NCBI GenBank assembly: GCA_963978545.1
Contig: OZ021732.1
Location: forward strand, 22,793,688 to 22,857,687
Reading direction: 5' to 3'
From: Linyphia triangularis
Taxonomy: Eukaryota > Arthropoda > Arachnida > Araneae > Linyphiidae
DNA: 64,000 bases
A program made the position numbers and the translations under genes. Below the pieces are notes generated by a model, which made no database searches, was not told the origin of the DNA, and saw nothing but the letters and a program-made list of their open reading frames with translations. Positions 1 to 12,794 of the stretch are shown piece after piece; the first letter of the stretch is position 1, and each line of letters begins with the position of its first letter.

Positions 1-2205
1 TAACTACTAATCAGGCCAGCGCCTACAGCTTAACGATAATTACAATTCTCAATGAACTTTCAAAGATAAACTTTTGTCGTCATTCTAAAGAAACATAGCT
101 TTTCATAGTTTTAAGAAGAAATCAAACGTCTTTCAAAGAATAACAATTTCCTTTACGTGGATTTTAAAAAAGATAAAATAGAAAACTAACAATGCAAAGA
201 ATCTTCAAAAATATAAATTTCTGGAACGTAAATTCTTTTTTGTCAGCTAGAGCCATGTGACCTACCAACGTTCTTTTACGTCAAACTGGAAGCAAAGAGT
301 TGCGCTAAAAATAAATCTAGACCTTTGAAAGAACCCCAGAGTTTTTATGTCCGTGATCTTATGGCGTGACTTCCAAGGGTGAAAACAAGGAGATAAAGAA
401 CTTTGGAGAAGCCGCAAAGACGCTTGTGGACTGCTGTGGCAATCAAGTACTTTATATTATTTAATTGATAATGGAAATCAGCATTCTGAAATTCGAAACA
501 TTAAACAACTTTTTTACTTAAAAATTATTTTGTTAAAGATATGCACTGTGATCTTAAGTTCGCATCGAAGAGCCACATTATTAGGTGTTTCAGATATTCA
601 AATTTTCGAAGAGAATGTTACTTTTAAAAAAAGGAGGGGGGGGGGGGGAAGGGCTTCAAAATGAATTAGAAAGTGAAACTGTATTTTTTATAAGTTATTT
701 TATTCAATGGATAAACATGAAATTGACAGGGCTAAACATGAAAAATAACGATGGCCAAAATGAAAAGAAACACATTTTCATATGAGTTATGCATTGATTA
801 TTATTTATATTTAAAAAAAAATCATTCAGTTATTAGTTCCTGCAATTAGAACCTATGCATTCTATAAAGTTGGAGACCAAAAAAAAAAAAAAATTAAGTC
901 AGTGAAAGGGAAGGGTTTTCTTCGTAGTGGTCAAACGCTGTGAAAACTCAATTTGAGGTCAATCGCTTAAAATGTTGCAATTATATATAAAGGGATTTAC
1001 AGTAAACGTCTTTTTCAGGATTGATGTTACTCTGCCTTAAAAGTTTTTAAACTGAAATATGATTCAATTTTGTCATCCATCGTTAGGACATTAGACATGC
1101 GGACAAACGTAAACCAAGTTGCTTCTGAGGTTTTGCAAGTACTAAATAGGTTAATCCACTAGTTTCTTACTGCGGGGCTTCCCCAGGGGAGCAGCCGAAA
1201 CCAACCAAGGGCGTCGTGAAGTCCTATATTGATGTAACATAATAATTGCTCGTTAGTGTGTAACGTAGTTTATCATACAGAAAACTGGAGTGCAATAAAT
1301 AGTATTTCGTATAGATTCTTTGGTGGTATACTTCGATATACAGATTTAATTTAGACACACTAAAAATGTTTGTTGTGAATAAAAAGGTTAGGTTTTATCT
1401 GGAATTCTCCCTTGTTTTCCTATTAAAATGAAGTTCCATAAAAAAATATAATGGAAAACTGAACTACACAAGTTTCACATGATATATTTTGATGTTGATT
1501 GCAATGGTGGGTCGCGAGGCAATTTTTGGTGGGTCGTGATAAAATCTTTAATGAACAAGTATCTTTCCACAATTTGTAAAAATTTAATGCCCGCGACACT
1601 TAAGAAAAACACGAAGATTTAGATTGGGTGAAATATGTCGGGATTTGTGCAGATGGTAAACGTGGTTCGGTAAAAAAAAAAAATGACTCAGCAGTTAGTG
1701 CAACATTTACAAGCATAAGTATCAAAATTTATGCACACAGGCATACGTATCAAAATTATTATAACATTAAAAAAAATGATTTGAACAATGCAGTTAAAAT
1801 AGTGAATTTAATAAAATCAAGACGGTTACAATAGCGCTTTAAGGAAAAGCTTTTCTGAAGGACCGAAAGCAACCACAAATACTTCTGCATACGGGAAGTA
1901 CGTTGATTATCAAGATTGAGAGCACTCATATTCACCAAACTTAATAAATTAAATTTTATACTTCCAATGCGTGGGAGGTAGATATATTTCCAGAGCATAC
2001 CAAAATTCGTGGTCTTCAAAAAACTGGTTTTACAGAAAAACTTCATTAAAGACCACAAATATAAGCATAAGCGTTTTGAAACAGTTCGAACGTTTATACT
2101 AAAATCATTTTAATCATAATAAATTAACACAATTATGGTTATCTGTTCAACAAACTTTTCAAAATTTTACCTACTGAAACTTTGAAAACATTTGCTTCCT
2201 TTTAA
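1..2205. other. AT-rich non-coding DNA, no gene seen
   Basis: No reading frame here looks protein-like on either strand. Short A/T homopolymers and one G-run (about 634-648) are present. Frames at 1628-1834 (+) and 1759-2058 (-) are short, AT-driven and unlike any family I recognise. The stretch is best read as intergenic or intronic. Confidence 0.6.
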
Positions 2206-2520
2206 TTAACACTTTCGCTGCCACTGACGCGCTGGCGCGTCAGCATTGCGCTACCTCCCATGCCGGCGACGCTCTGGGACGACGATCGAGTATGATAAGT
2301 AAACTGCTTTATTTTTAGTTTGGATTTGGAGGTTGAACGATGAGGTTTTTGAGGCACGTTAGTGAAGCATTATTTTTATATTTTTAGGAAATAGTAGGTT
2401 TTTTCTTTTTTCTGGTTTTACTATTAAAATATAAGGAACGTTTTTAATCATTAATACACTTTTTTTAAATTCGGCTTCTGAGGATGGATATATAAATTTT
2501 GGTGGCAGCGAATGTGTTAA
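2206..2520. mobile_element. piggyBac-type MITE with TTAA target duplication
   Basis: A TTAA at 2206-2209 and another at 2517-2520 enclose about 307 bp whose ends are inverted repeats: CACTTTCGCTGCCAC on the left and CACATTCGCTGCCAC (reverse complement) on the right, 14 of 15 identical. TTAA target choice with short terminal inverted repeats is the hallmark of piggyBac elements. Just inside the left end, 2225-2242 is TGACGCGCTGGCGCGTCA, two perfect 8-bp arms around a 2-nt loop. There is no transposase, so the element is non-autonomous. The reading is firm on structure; the superfamily is inferred from TTAA plus the inverted repeats. Confidence 0.8.
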
Positions 2521-2939
2521 CAACAGCAAAATAAAACAAGCTCATCTTTTAAGCAGGCCTTATAAGAAATATTTTTTGTAAAATTATATTTAATAATAAA
2601 TGTTTGTGTTTTTTTTTTCTTCACAAAATGATCCTTTTTAGTACATATATACAATGATGTGCTTTTCGCCTCTGAAAAGATTCAATGATCTGAGGTTCAA
2701 GTGGGTTGCTACAGAATCGGTTTCTAAAAAATGGGTCGTAATTTTCGTTAAAATAATTTGAAAGCAGCGTTTAAGCGGTGCCCAATGAATTAGAATCACG
2801 AGTTAAAGAACATAGAGAGTGAAAATGTGAGCAGGATGTATTCTTGTTTCCATTTGCAGAACAATATTTTTTCATTTTACAGAAAGTAGTTTTATTTAAA
2901 TAATGTAAAAATCACGTCATAGATTTTTCTGCTAAAAAC

Positions 2940-3250
2940 TTCAAATGCAAACCTCCACTTTCATTTTGAGCCCATGAGATGTCTGCAAGCCAGCAAACGA
3001 AACACAACTCTACACGACAAGAGCAAATTGCCGCTCTCATCACCATCCTTTTCACCAAGATCCCCCCCTCCCCACTTCCCTGTTGCGTCTGCTGAAGAAG
3101 ACTTTCACCTCACGGGATGAGGGACCAAGTTACCTCTACTCTCTCCCCTTTTCGCCCCTAAACAAAGAGCGCGATTTTACACCAAAATAAAGTCAAACGC
3201 AACCAAAGCTCAAAAATAAGCACAACCTCAAGTCTCTCCAGGGCCATGGA
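2940..3250. other. CpG/GC-richer block, possible promoter or 5' UTR
   Basis: This stretch is clearly richer in G+C than its surroundings and holds C-rich runs and several CpGs. It ends at an ATG in good context (GGCCATGG, 3246). It could be a promoter or leader, but I see no TATA/initiator arrangement that proves it. Confidence 0.25.
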
Positions 3251-3341
3251 GGAACTTCAAGTGAAGAAGAAATCTGCCTTCATGTCTGCAGAGATCTTCC
3301 AAGTACTTGATGGAACACCCGCATGTGTAGCAGTTGCGTAG
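3246..3341 (+). CDS. Small open frame with a strong start context, unassigned
   Basis: An ATG in near-ideal eukaryotic context (GGGCCATGG) opens a 31-codon frame starting MEELQVKKKSAFMSAEIF and ending at TAG near 3341. It follows the GC-richer block at 2940-3250, as a first coding exon or upstream ORF might. I recognise no family. The minus strand is also open here (3257-3508), so this may be chance in a GC-richer patch. No convincing splice donor is visible inside the frame. Confidence 0.15.
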   Translation: MEELQVKKKSAFMSAEIFQVLDGTPACVAVA

Positions 3342-3661
3342 TAAAAAGGAAGAGGCCCTGGATCTAAAATTAAACCATCATCTTGTGGAAGAGGAGGAAT
3401 GCAGGCTTTTGCGTCGTTTTTATCTTCTGGCATGGGAGTGGGTGGGGGGGGGGTGCATTTGTACTCGAGGTAAACAACGTCTCGGTTTATCTGATGAATG
3501 CGGTGCACTAAGGGGGAGGGATTCGATAAGACAATTGGAGAGTCACTCCATATTTATGTTACAAATCAATCGCTTTAAAATTCTTTTGTACAGCTCCGAT
3601 TTTTGTCTGGAATACTACTTTTATTGCTTTTTGAGGTGATATCTGCAATTTTTGGCCAAAT

Positions 3662-3935
3662 TAAGTTGCAATTACTAGGCAATTCTCTGAAATTTGTTCT
3701 ATATAATGGTTAAGTTTAATAGTTGTATTTGCTCGGAAATATTAAAAAGTTAATAAATTCGTTAATAATGTATCATTAACTACTTATTTGATTTGAGTTA
3801 TAATTAATTACAAGGTAGTTCTCTAAAATGTGGATTCTATATAATGCTTATGTTTAAAAGTTGCATCTGTATGAGAAATATTACAAAATTAATGAGTTAA
3901 TCAATAATTATTCATCATCTATGTATGTGGTTTTT
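3662..3935. repeat. Diverged tandem duplication, about 138 bp unit
   Basis: Two similar units follow each other. TTCTATATAATG occurs at 3697 and again at 3835, with matching flanks on both sides (aattctctgaaa/agttctctaaaa before; aaatattaaaa/aaatattacaaa after). The copies are clearly diverged, so the duplication is old. Confidence 0.6.
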
Positions 3936-6900
3936 CAAAACTTACTTTAAAAATAAGCGTTTAAAAAAAATTGTTGGCATTCGTTAATTATTGAGGGAGT
4001 TATAATAAAAGTAGGTTTCCATTGATAGATTTTATAAGTGGACCTTAGCTTTTAAAGTATTGGTAACATCTGCTCTAGTACTCAGCCCATACATAAAACG
4101 GGTAATTGTAGAGCATGCGTAAAGTTCTGTATATCTTTGCACAAATGCATATATAATGCAACATAGCGTATACTACACTGGCGTACAATACTAATTTTAT
4201 TGAGTGCAAAAAGAATGTTTTGTGATACTTGCTCAAAACATTGTATTTTTACTTTTCTGATGGCTCCTCGCGTTTTACAGTAAAGTGTATAATCAAGGTT
4301 ACTAAAAAACAACTCATGAAACGTTATTGTAATTATTAAACTTTTATTAACTATTGTTAATTACTAACGGATCAACGAAAAAACTTCCCGATAACTGGAA
4401 TTTTAATAATCTGTAAAATGGAAGTATGATCAAAATTACTAAATTATCTCCTTAGTTATTCTATTTTAAAAAATTGAGAATAGTTATTTAAACACTAAAT
4501 CGCCATTCAAAGCCACTGCTCCATTTTTAGGCCATAAGTGTACGAGTGTATTTATCGTGACTTCCAACAGACACAAAAGAAATACACTTTCAATATTGAG
4601 AGTCTTGTGGCAGGAATTAATCGTTCACCATGAATCTTTTCTTGAAGACTATCTAATACCAGCTACAAAGTGTCTAGCGATTTATTATTTGTTTGTCAGC
4701 TGCTCAGATTAAAAGATTAATGAAGCTTGAAGAGCCATGACGAATGACACTTACGCTCTTGTCCAAATCGACGAAAAAGATTTTTTTTTAAACCTAATGC
4801 CATTAATGGATTGCTTTGGTTCTTTTATTTATTGAACAGTACCATATTTTAAATGCGAACGTTTTAATTTTTTTAACAAAGCATCTAATCATGTATGTTC
4901 ATAAATTAATTTCACTCAAACGATTGAGATACATTTGATGCAACTAAACCGGATTGTCAAGATACATTTGAGGCAATTAAACTGTATTGTCACTGTAACA
5001 TAATCAATTTTAATTAACCTCTTCCGGATACATCCGATTGTAACTTTTAAATTAATATGGCAAAAATATTATGCATGGTTTTTTTTCAGATAATTTTAGA
5101 AAATATTTTTGTTGATAGTTTTATTTCAATGGAAAATTGGTAATTTGGAGCGCAACGTTATGCAATAAAATTGCTTATATTTTATGGCACAATTTTGAAA
5201 ATATTTGTGGCAGCTTTTATCCGAATATGATGTTAATTAGAAGCAAATAATAAAACTTATGTAAATGCGGTCGATGTTTTATCTTTCGTCGGACACATTG
5301 GATGGGACAGAAACAAGTGATTTTGTTGCCCCATCCTCTCCCCTCCCCCTCCCCCCCCCCCCCCCTTCCGACTACACAATAATTGGGAGGCGTTTTACAG
5401 ACATTTATGTATTTTTTTTCTACAATACAGAGATTTCGATGCCAATTTAACTGTGGCAAACAAATTTAGTTCGAAAATGTGAACCAGCCAACCCAATTTG
5501 ACACCAACAAAAATGGGAATTCATGACTTCAATTTTTTTTTTCCCCCTTTCTAAATCTTATTATCCCGCTGGCACCTCTGATCTCGCATCTTTCAAACCA
5601 CCCCAAGGTCAAGGAAGTTTTAATTATTCAAATCGAGAACAAAAAATAAATACGGTGAACCACAAACGACGATAGAGATCATCCAATTCCCAAAACAAGT
5701 TCTGTCAAATAGAACACATCGTAACCCTTTTCGAACGCCGCGCTCGCTATCTCTTCACAAAAGACGATGAGAAGGCACATGACTTGCGAGTCATGTCTGA
5801 TGTCAAGGCTTCTCTCACCCCGCATCCCTAAAAGATTCCTTAATTGGTTTGTTTCTCACGTCTCTTTCCCAAATCTTCTTAGCACGTGGCTAGTAGGTGA
5901 AAGTTCTGATAGACCCGAACTACGTTAAGGCAATTTTCATTGAAAATGTCGATTTGCAGAGGTGATGCGTATAGAAAGAAAATGCGTAGAGAACGCAGAA
6001 AATTCCCATTCAAGAATGCGAGATTTATTAGGCAAGGTGGAAATGGTTGGAAAGAAGATTTTGAAATGTAGCCGCATTGCGTTAATTAACTGGAGGAAAA
6101 CAGACACCTTTCACTTTTTAAGATCATGCGAGGTAATTCTTGGTCAATCTTTTTCTACGGTAATTATTACTAGTCACCCACTTTTTAGTATTAAAAAAAA
6201 AATGCCATTTAAAAACAACTGAAATATGGTATAAAACTCGTTTTATATTCTATTTTTTATACAGAACTTAAAAAAATATAAAAATTAGTAACAAGTGAGG
6301 CAAAAAAAATCGGTGACTTATTATAACAACCTCAAGATTGTCTAAAAAACTCCTACTTTTTTTTTTTGTAAATCAGCTCAACGATATTCTTTAGAATTTC
6401 AGAAGTTTTTCATATTTATTTCTATCTTTAAGCGCATTGTCTCGTCTATACATAGATATTAGTTGTTACTTTATATACAATTAGTTTCTAGTAGTTACTT
6501 TATTTACAACTTTTGATCAACGATCTGGTTTACAAATTCCATGTGTAGGTTTGGGATTAGAATCACCATTCTCTCTCTATTTTAGACGCGGTATCTGGAT
6601 CAAATGTCTCCTGTTTAAGAAAAGTGTCAACTAGGTTCGAAGACATCTCAAGTAAACATTTAAGACGTAGTATAGTTCAAGAGTATCACATTCAGAAAAC
6701 AGTAGACAAATAAACACAAACTCAGCTGTTATTGCAAATCAAAATGTTCTGGATCTGGTGACAGAACGAGACAAGGAAATCAAAGATAATACCGATGCAA
6801 AACAGAAGCAGGAAGTTTTAGCATAAGAGAAAAAATAATCCACAACAAGAAGAACCCTACTGGCAAAATAAAACAAAAGCTTTAAATTAAGTAAAAAACT

Positions 6901-7560
6901 GTTATTTGACAATGGCACATTTTTAAATTTCATTTCCCAGAAAAGCTTGTTTTCTATTACCAAAATATAATCTTCATGTGCGCGTTTCTAAAATTATAAT
7001 TTTCTTTTTAATTTTCCCTGAATACGTCTTAAAACAATTGGTTTGAAAATCTAATTTTATTGATCCAACAGCGCCAAAAGCTTTGTGTCGCCAACCACCA
7101 TCCCACTAACTGACTCATCCAAGACGTTAGTCTACAAAAGAGCAACATTGCAACCTTCGTGTTTTCTGAGAACCCTTTGTTTTTAATTCATTAACGACTC
7201 AATTGCCTTAACACCATAAGCACTTGCATTAACCTTAAATTCCCAACGACAACTCAACACAATGAAGGCAACAGTATTTTTTCGATGCGGGGCCTCCATA
7301 CTTTTTGTCGCCAAGTGGCACACACGGAAACTATTCCGACAAAACAGGAACGCCTTGGGGACACTTGATGTTTGGCCGTTCCAAATAAAAAAAAAAAAAA
7401 AAACATCTCATTAAGAGTGGAGAAGTAGTAAAAAAGAAGATAAAGAAAGAATTTTTGAGTACTATGTGATATAAAATAGACAGAAAAAGTGTAAAGTTTT
7501 GATTGTGTAGCTTCACTTCGAACCAAGACTTTAACAGTAAACATGGTTACAACGTACAAC
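3936..7560. other. AT-rich DNA, no gene seen
   Basis: I see no supported gene. A short 33-bp tandem duplication lies at 4928-4993 (GATACATTTGA repeated at 4928 and 4961). A C-run sits near 5350. A slightly GC-richer patch at 5700-5830 contains the short palindrome GACTTGCGAGTC. Open frames at 5962-6222 (+) and 7254-7562 (-) lack family resemblance. Confidence 0.5.
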
Positions 7561-7564
7561 AAAC

Positions 7565-7740
7565 CTGTTGATAATCATACCCTAACTTCTGATAGAACAG
7601 TCACGTATAACGGATGATAGAATATTTTTTATTATAATCAATCGTGCCTTATCTGTTGATAATCATACCCTAACTTCTGATAAAACAGTCACGTATAACA
7701 GATGATAGAATATTTTTTATTATAATCAATGGTGTTATCA
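7565..7740. repeat. Recent tandem duplication, 88-bp unit x2
   Basis: CTGTTGATAATCATACCC begins at 7565 and again at 7653, 88 bp apart. The two copies differ at only a few positions, for example AACGGATGATAG versus AACAGATGATAG. This is a simple young tandem duplication. Confidence 0.85.
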
Positions 7741-10700
7741 ATCTGTTAATAATCCTTAATATATTCCATAAATATTTTTACAATTTAAAACAATATATAA
7801 ATAAGACTGACTCAATAGTTTGTTTTAAAACCAGATTCTTTAATAACGTAAGGTTCCTTTTCTTATTTCATTAATCAATGTATGTTTATAAGTTACATTT
7901 TAAAACAGCCCCCATGCAGAACTAAGAAATATTAATTAGTTTATTTTCCTTATGTTTCTTTCCCTCCTATCTTCTCAAGTAACATAGAACTAAGAGAAAT
8001 ATATTGTACAACTTTATACTAGAATTTTACATATTTTAAGAATATACTGTAGACTCGTTTAACTACAGAAATAAACTGAGACAATATTGTTATTTATGAG
8101 CACCATTATGCTTGGCTATTTCTTAAAAAGGGTCTTCGTCGCAAAGTGACATATATTGGTGTTTATTTGTAAAATATTATGACCACGATAAATTAAGAAG
8201 AATCAACCCATAATAAGGATCGTATATATGTTAAATGTGCACTTGTTTGCAAGGAGAGTCACGTCGTATGACGTTTTAATTTGAAAGAAATTGACCAAAT
8301 GACCTCGGCAAATCCATAAATATTTTAGTGGAAGTGTGGGTTGGGGTGATAAGTTCAAAGGCATCGCTTATGTGCACGTATGAACGAAGTTAGAGCTCGA
8401 AAAAAAATTATGTTTGTAACCAGTAAGCTTACCAATATTCAAATATTTAATGTCTTTGACAAAGTGTTTCAATTTAGTTAGATGTTTATACGGATCAAAA
8501 AGAAAATTAAACATAGAAATCATTTTCTTACATTGGACTTGCACTAGCATCTTATTTAATTAAAGGCAAAAGTTATAATAATAAGACATAAAAATCATAT
8601 TCCTTAATCATGCTAACAGTTGAGATTTTTAATAGTTTTTAAAATTATAATTTTGGTTGCTATATTCCAAGAAAAGTTTTCCAGAGAAGAGGTATTTATC
8701 TTGAAGCAAATCTTTGGAATTATATAAAAATTCGTCATTTTTAGCATATTCCACAAGTGAACTCTAAATCGAAGACTTATCGACTTTCTAAAGGAGTAAT
8801 AATTATTCAACCCATTTCTAACGGACACTATAAAAATTTACTTTTTAACCACTTAGTCACGTTTCATATTCCTACATCATTTTTCCTATCCCAACATTCA
8901 TAAATTCAATTGGTAGTTAGAAAGTTAGAATATAAAAAATTTACTCATGATCATAATAGCATAAATAAGAGTTAAGAGTTTCACGCACAGAAATCATTTT
9001 TTTTCCCTCGTCTTCCTGTTCTTGTTTTTTTAACAAAATAAAAAGTGTAATGTTAACTTACAAAAAAAAGCGATCATCATAAACAGAGCGAAACTCATCA
9101 GATAAATAAAGGTAGTCATAAAAATTCCGTAAGTGTAGTTTTAAAGAAACAATATCGCACTATCATCTTCTTGGTATAAAGTATACCATGTAAAATTCTA
9201 GATTACAGTGCGAATTAGAGCAAATCTTGTTTTTATAACTGAAAATGAGGCGAGATAGTTGTGGAATATTTTTAGATAGTATAACGAACCTTACAATTAT
9301 TTCAATATCAAATACTCTAAAAGTCTACGAAAATTGTTTCTATCCAGAAATAATACATTTTTAGGAAAAAATAAGTAATTTAAAAACACTTTATATATCA
9401 TTTAGTCATACAGTAAAGTCTACAATCCTTCAAAATGATATTTTTACTTAAATTTAATATTTTTAATAAAATTATGTGAGCATGCACACAAGTGCCTTAC
9501 GTTATATAATCGCCGCAACAGGTTATATAAATAAAATACCAACACATAATTACATTAATAACTTAACTTCACACAAATATTTATAAGCATAAACAAAAGC
9601 GAAATACATTATTTAATTAACTTAATTCACTTACGGTAAGTAATTCCTACCTCTTCTATCAACCCCTACGTAATCCTTTTATCTCATCCCACAATTTGAG
9701 AATAGCGGGGCCGATACAATTCATAAGGTGGATTCGATTTTTATGACTCAAAGCAATGCAATTGCATAAATTGACCCATCAATTTCAAACAAAAAAATTT
9801 GAAAAGAAATTAAATTCCATCTACTTAATTCCATCCACTAAACCCCATTGTACGCACAATATACTTCAAAATCTCAAAACTATGTCGTAATCGAAGCCTT
9901 TTGTTAAATGTTAAGTGAAATGCAAAAAAAAAAATGCAGACTCATTCAAAACTGGCGAAAAAGAAATGCGAATCAGTTTCCATTTGAAAAGATTAAAGAA
10001 TTAGATAGAAAACGTGATAATAGTGCCCAAATAATTTCAGGGATACGCTGTCAAAACCAAGCTATGAGAACAGAGAACACTTTTATAAAGCAACCCTGAT
10101 TATTGCATTATGTTGTTATTATAATCAACCAAATATTGTGCAACTTTATTTGATATTTTAATTCCGAAACCTTGGAATTAGTACCTGTTGCAAGTTTCAT
10201 AGTTTTTTAATTAAGATTTCATACAAAAAGAATAAGAGAAACGCAGTAGCTTACAAGTTTTTTTCTCCTTGTGATTTCATATTTGAGTTATTTTTTAATC
10301 AGATTGTCTGCGAAAAAAATAATAAATTCAAATAAAATTATAAATGAAAAAACACGACTCTAATATAACTAATTGCCAATGTCTTTAAATATATTCACAG
10401 ATAAAATATTAAGTATCGAAGTAATGCGAATGTTTGAGAGTTTTTTTCGGCAATAAACAAATACTTGCGGTGAAATACTTTTACAGGGGAACTTATTATG
10501 GTGAAGAAATTCAGATTCTGGAGATCTATCCTTTCATCCTTTTGTCATATTACTTTTAAAAATAATATTTATACTTGTAGGAGCATTTCATTTAAAAAAA
10601 ATATATAATTTAATATCGAGTGAATTATTCAGTAAATATGGTTAAAACGTTCTTCTTGTAAGATTCACATTTTTAAAAGAAATCATGAATTAGACATTAA

Positions 10701-10814
10701 AAAAAAGACTCGCAGGAAAAAATAAAAACTCACAATTTAACATGTTTTCTAAAATATGACAAGACTTTTTGTCAAAGACAAAATCACTCGAAAGTATTTC
10801 AAATAAAAACCAGT
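7741..10814. other. AT-rich DNA, no gene seen
   Basis: No coding signal, transposon ends or structured RNA are recognised in this 3-kb stretch. It is dominated by A/T-rich words and short homopolymers. Confidence 0.5.
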
Positions 10815-11290
10815 TGAGGGGGTCATCACACTACATATAATAATACTAGTCACTACATAGACATTTAAACAGGAACGGAGTAATTTAGAAAGCCAATTTT
10901 CAATTTTTTCTTTCCACATTTCTTTTTTCCACTTTTTACCATTACCACCTTTTTGTTGGAATTTCAGTGTGAGCGAAGGGGAGGGTGAAAGAAAACACCT
11001 GAAAAGATATTACCGGAACGACTACGATAAAAATCGTTATAGCTGGTTTTTTTGACAATTGCTAAAACACATTCTATGCACAAGCGCGATTTTGAAGAAA
11101 TATTACGTCCCATTGGCATTATTCTTGTATACTAAATAATTTAAACACCGTAGCACTTCAATCTGGAAATATGACTCTTCACAGACAGTTTTAATTTTTT
11201 TTTTTTTACCTCAAGTTTTCCAATACTTTTTGAAACCAATGCAATAACTTTCATTATCCTATATATATCGGATAATTGAAAACTATATTA
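10815..11290 (+). mobile_element. Copy F of a dispersed hairpin-ended element
   Basis: The left part (…AATACTAGTCACTACAT…) matches the start of the copy at 32.80 kb (…AATACTGGTCACTACAT…). The middle (AAAATCGTTATAGCTGG…TTGCTAAAACACA) matches the body of the copies at 30.85 and 32.80 kb. The right end carries the family's terminal hairpin, with arms TTTCATTATCC and GGATAATTGAAA around an AT loop (11251-11282). It is non-coding and diverged. Confidence 0.6.
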
Positions 11291-12425
11291 TTATATAATA
11301 TCGGATAATTGATAGTAAAAATAACAAGTTTCATCGCACTTTAATACATTTGAAGAGCCGAGATAATTCAATAAATGGCAGGTGGGTGTAAAAAGATGAG
11401 CTCTAGATCGTACATTTACTAGATATAGGAGAACATTGCCTATGCTGGAAACGCCCTGGCAATTGGGAACTGGGTGGGGTTTTGCATTTCTAGGAATACA
11501 GAGCTCTACGATGCATTTTTAAACACCATATTTTTTTTCCTCCTCAGAGCTTACAATTTTTTCAGTTTAATCTAAAAATTTTAGTGAAAGAAATTGTAAG
11601 CTATGCTTTTTCAATGTATATATTCATTAAACAGATTAAAAGTCAAACTACATAAACATTACAGAGTTAGCGATTTAAATTTATTAGTAAAATTTAACCA
11701 ACAAAATGACGGAATTATAAAAAAATATATATAGATCGTCATAAAATTTAGTATGTTAACTATTTCTCCATGGGAAAATTATAATGAAAGAAAATTAAAC
11801 ACAATTCATATTTTGGCCACTAGAATGAAGTTGTAGACCAAAATATCCAATAGTTTTAATTTGTCAATTGTATTGTTGTTTTCCAACCTTCATTTGCAAA
11901 AATATGGTCTATTTTATCATTTCTTTTGAATATTCTTTTTCTTCTCAATTATTTCCGCTTTGTTGTCTCAGTAGTAAGTATACAAACATTTTTCGAAATC
12001 TGTTGATTTATACAGGAATCACTCTATTGACCTCGGGATCAGTTCCCTCCTGGTCTACTCAACAATTTAACAATTTTGAAGTTCGATATAGGCCTTACTA
12101 GTTAAGGTTAACGCACCAAACTGAGGTCAAATTAATTTCTTCAGAAACATGTATAAATTACACACACACACACACACACACAAAAAAAAACAGCAGATAA
12201 TTATTCTTTTCTTCAGAGCAAAATGAACAAACTAAGATTAAGCCCTTCAAATAAATTTTAAGTCAATCTCAAGATAAGACCAAGATCATCATTTAAATTT
12301 AGTGATTATCTCCAAGTCACCAAAACAGAATAAAAACATCTGATCAATCCTACATCAGTAATGAAAAACACAGTCACAATCAAAAATATGAAGTCCCAAC
12401 ACTATCCATACAAATTATCTCCTAT
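11291..12425. other. AT-rich DNA with a (CA)n microsatellite
   Basis: A (CA)n run of about 22 bp lies at 12160-12182 and is followed by A9. Nothing else is supported; the 77-codon frame at 11868-12101 has no family resemblance. Confidence 0.5.
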
Positions 12426-12428
12426 TAA

Positions 12429-12794
12429 ATGACAGGTTTTTTTTTTGTGTGTATATTTACTCGGCGACATCGTTACTTCCAACCGGCTCTAACGTATAGC
12501 AGCGAAGACAAAACTTTTTCGCTCTGTCATTGGACTACTTCCACGGCGGACGATTATCGATTTCGTGTAGGAGGGCAAAAGGGGGTAAGGGGAGGCCCCT
12601 GGGACGACACGCCAGGATTCGTGGCGCCGGGGACGAAAGAGTTTCATCTACTTAGGACATTTATAGCCGTACGAAATAGGTTTGAAAAGAACTGGGACAG
12701 TTTTTCGTCGTATGATATTTTTATTCTAATGAGATGGGGGAAAATTGGAATATGCGGAGAAGCGTTTCTTTATCACTTGGTCAGCAGTATTTAA
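12429..12794 (+). CDS. Longest open frame in the window, unassigned and doubtful
   Basis: This is 121 codons open from an ATG at 12429, in a patch (12460-12720) that is GC- and CpG-richer than its surroundings. The middle includes the run DDYRFRVGGQKGVRGG. I recognise no domain, signal peptide or repeat. The start context is weak (T-run just after the ATG). The openness may come from the higher GC content, and the patch could instead be a promoter or non-coding first exon. Treat it as an unproven frame. Confidence 0.2.
   Translation: MTGFFFVCIFTRRHRYFQPALTYSSEDKTFSLCHWTTSTADDYRFRVGGQKGVRGGPWDDTPGFVAPGTKEFHLLRTFIAVRNRFEKNWDSFSSYDIFILMRWGKIGICGEAFLYHLVSSI

Noticed and set aside
5217..5459. Proline- or glycine-rich frames around C/G-runs
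   Set aside because: Both strands open only because of the C-run at 5350; no domain or start context.
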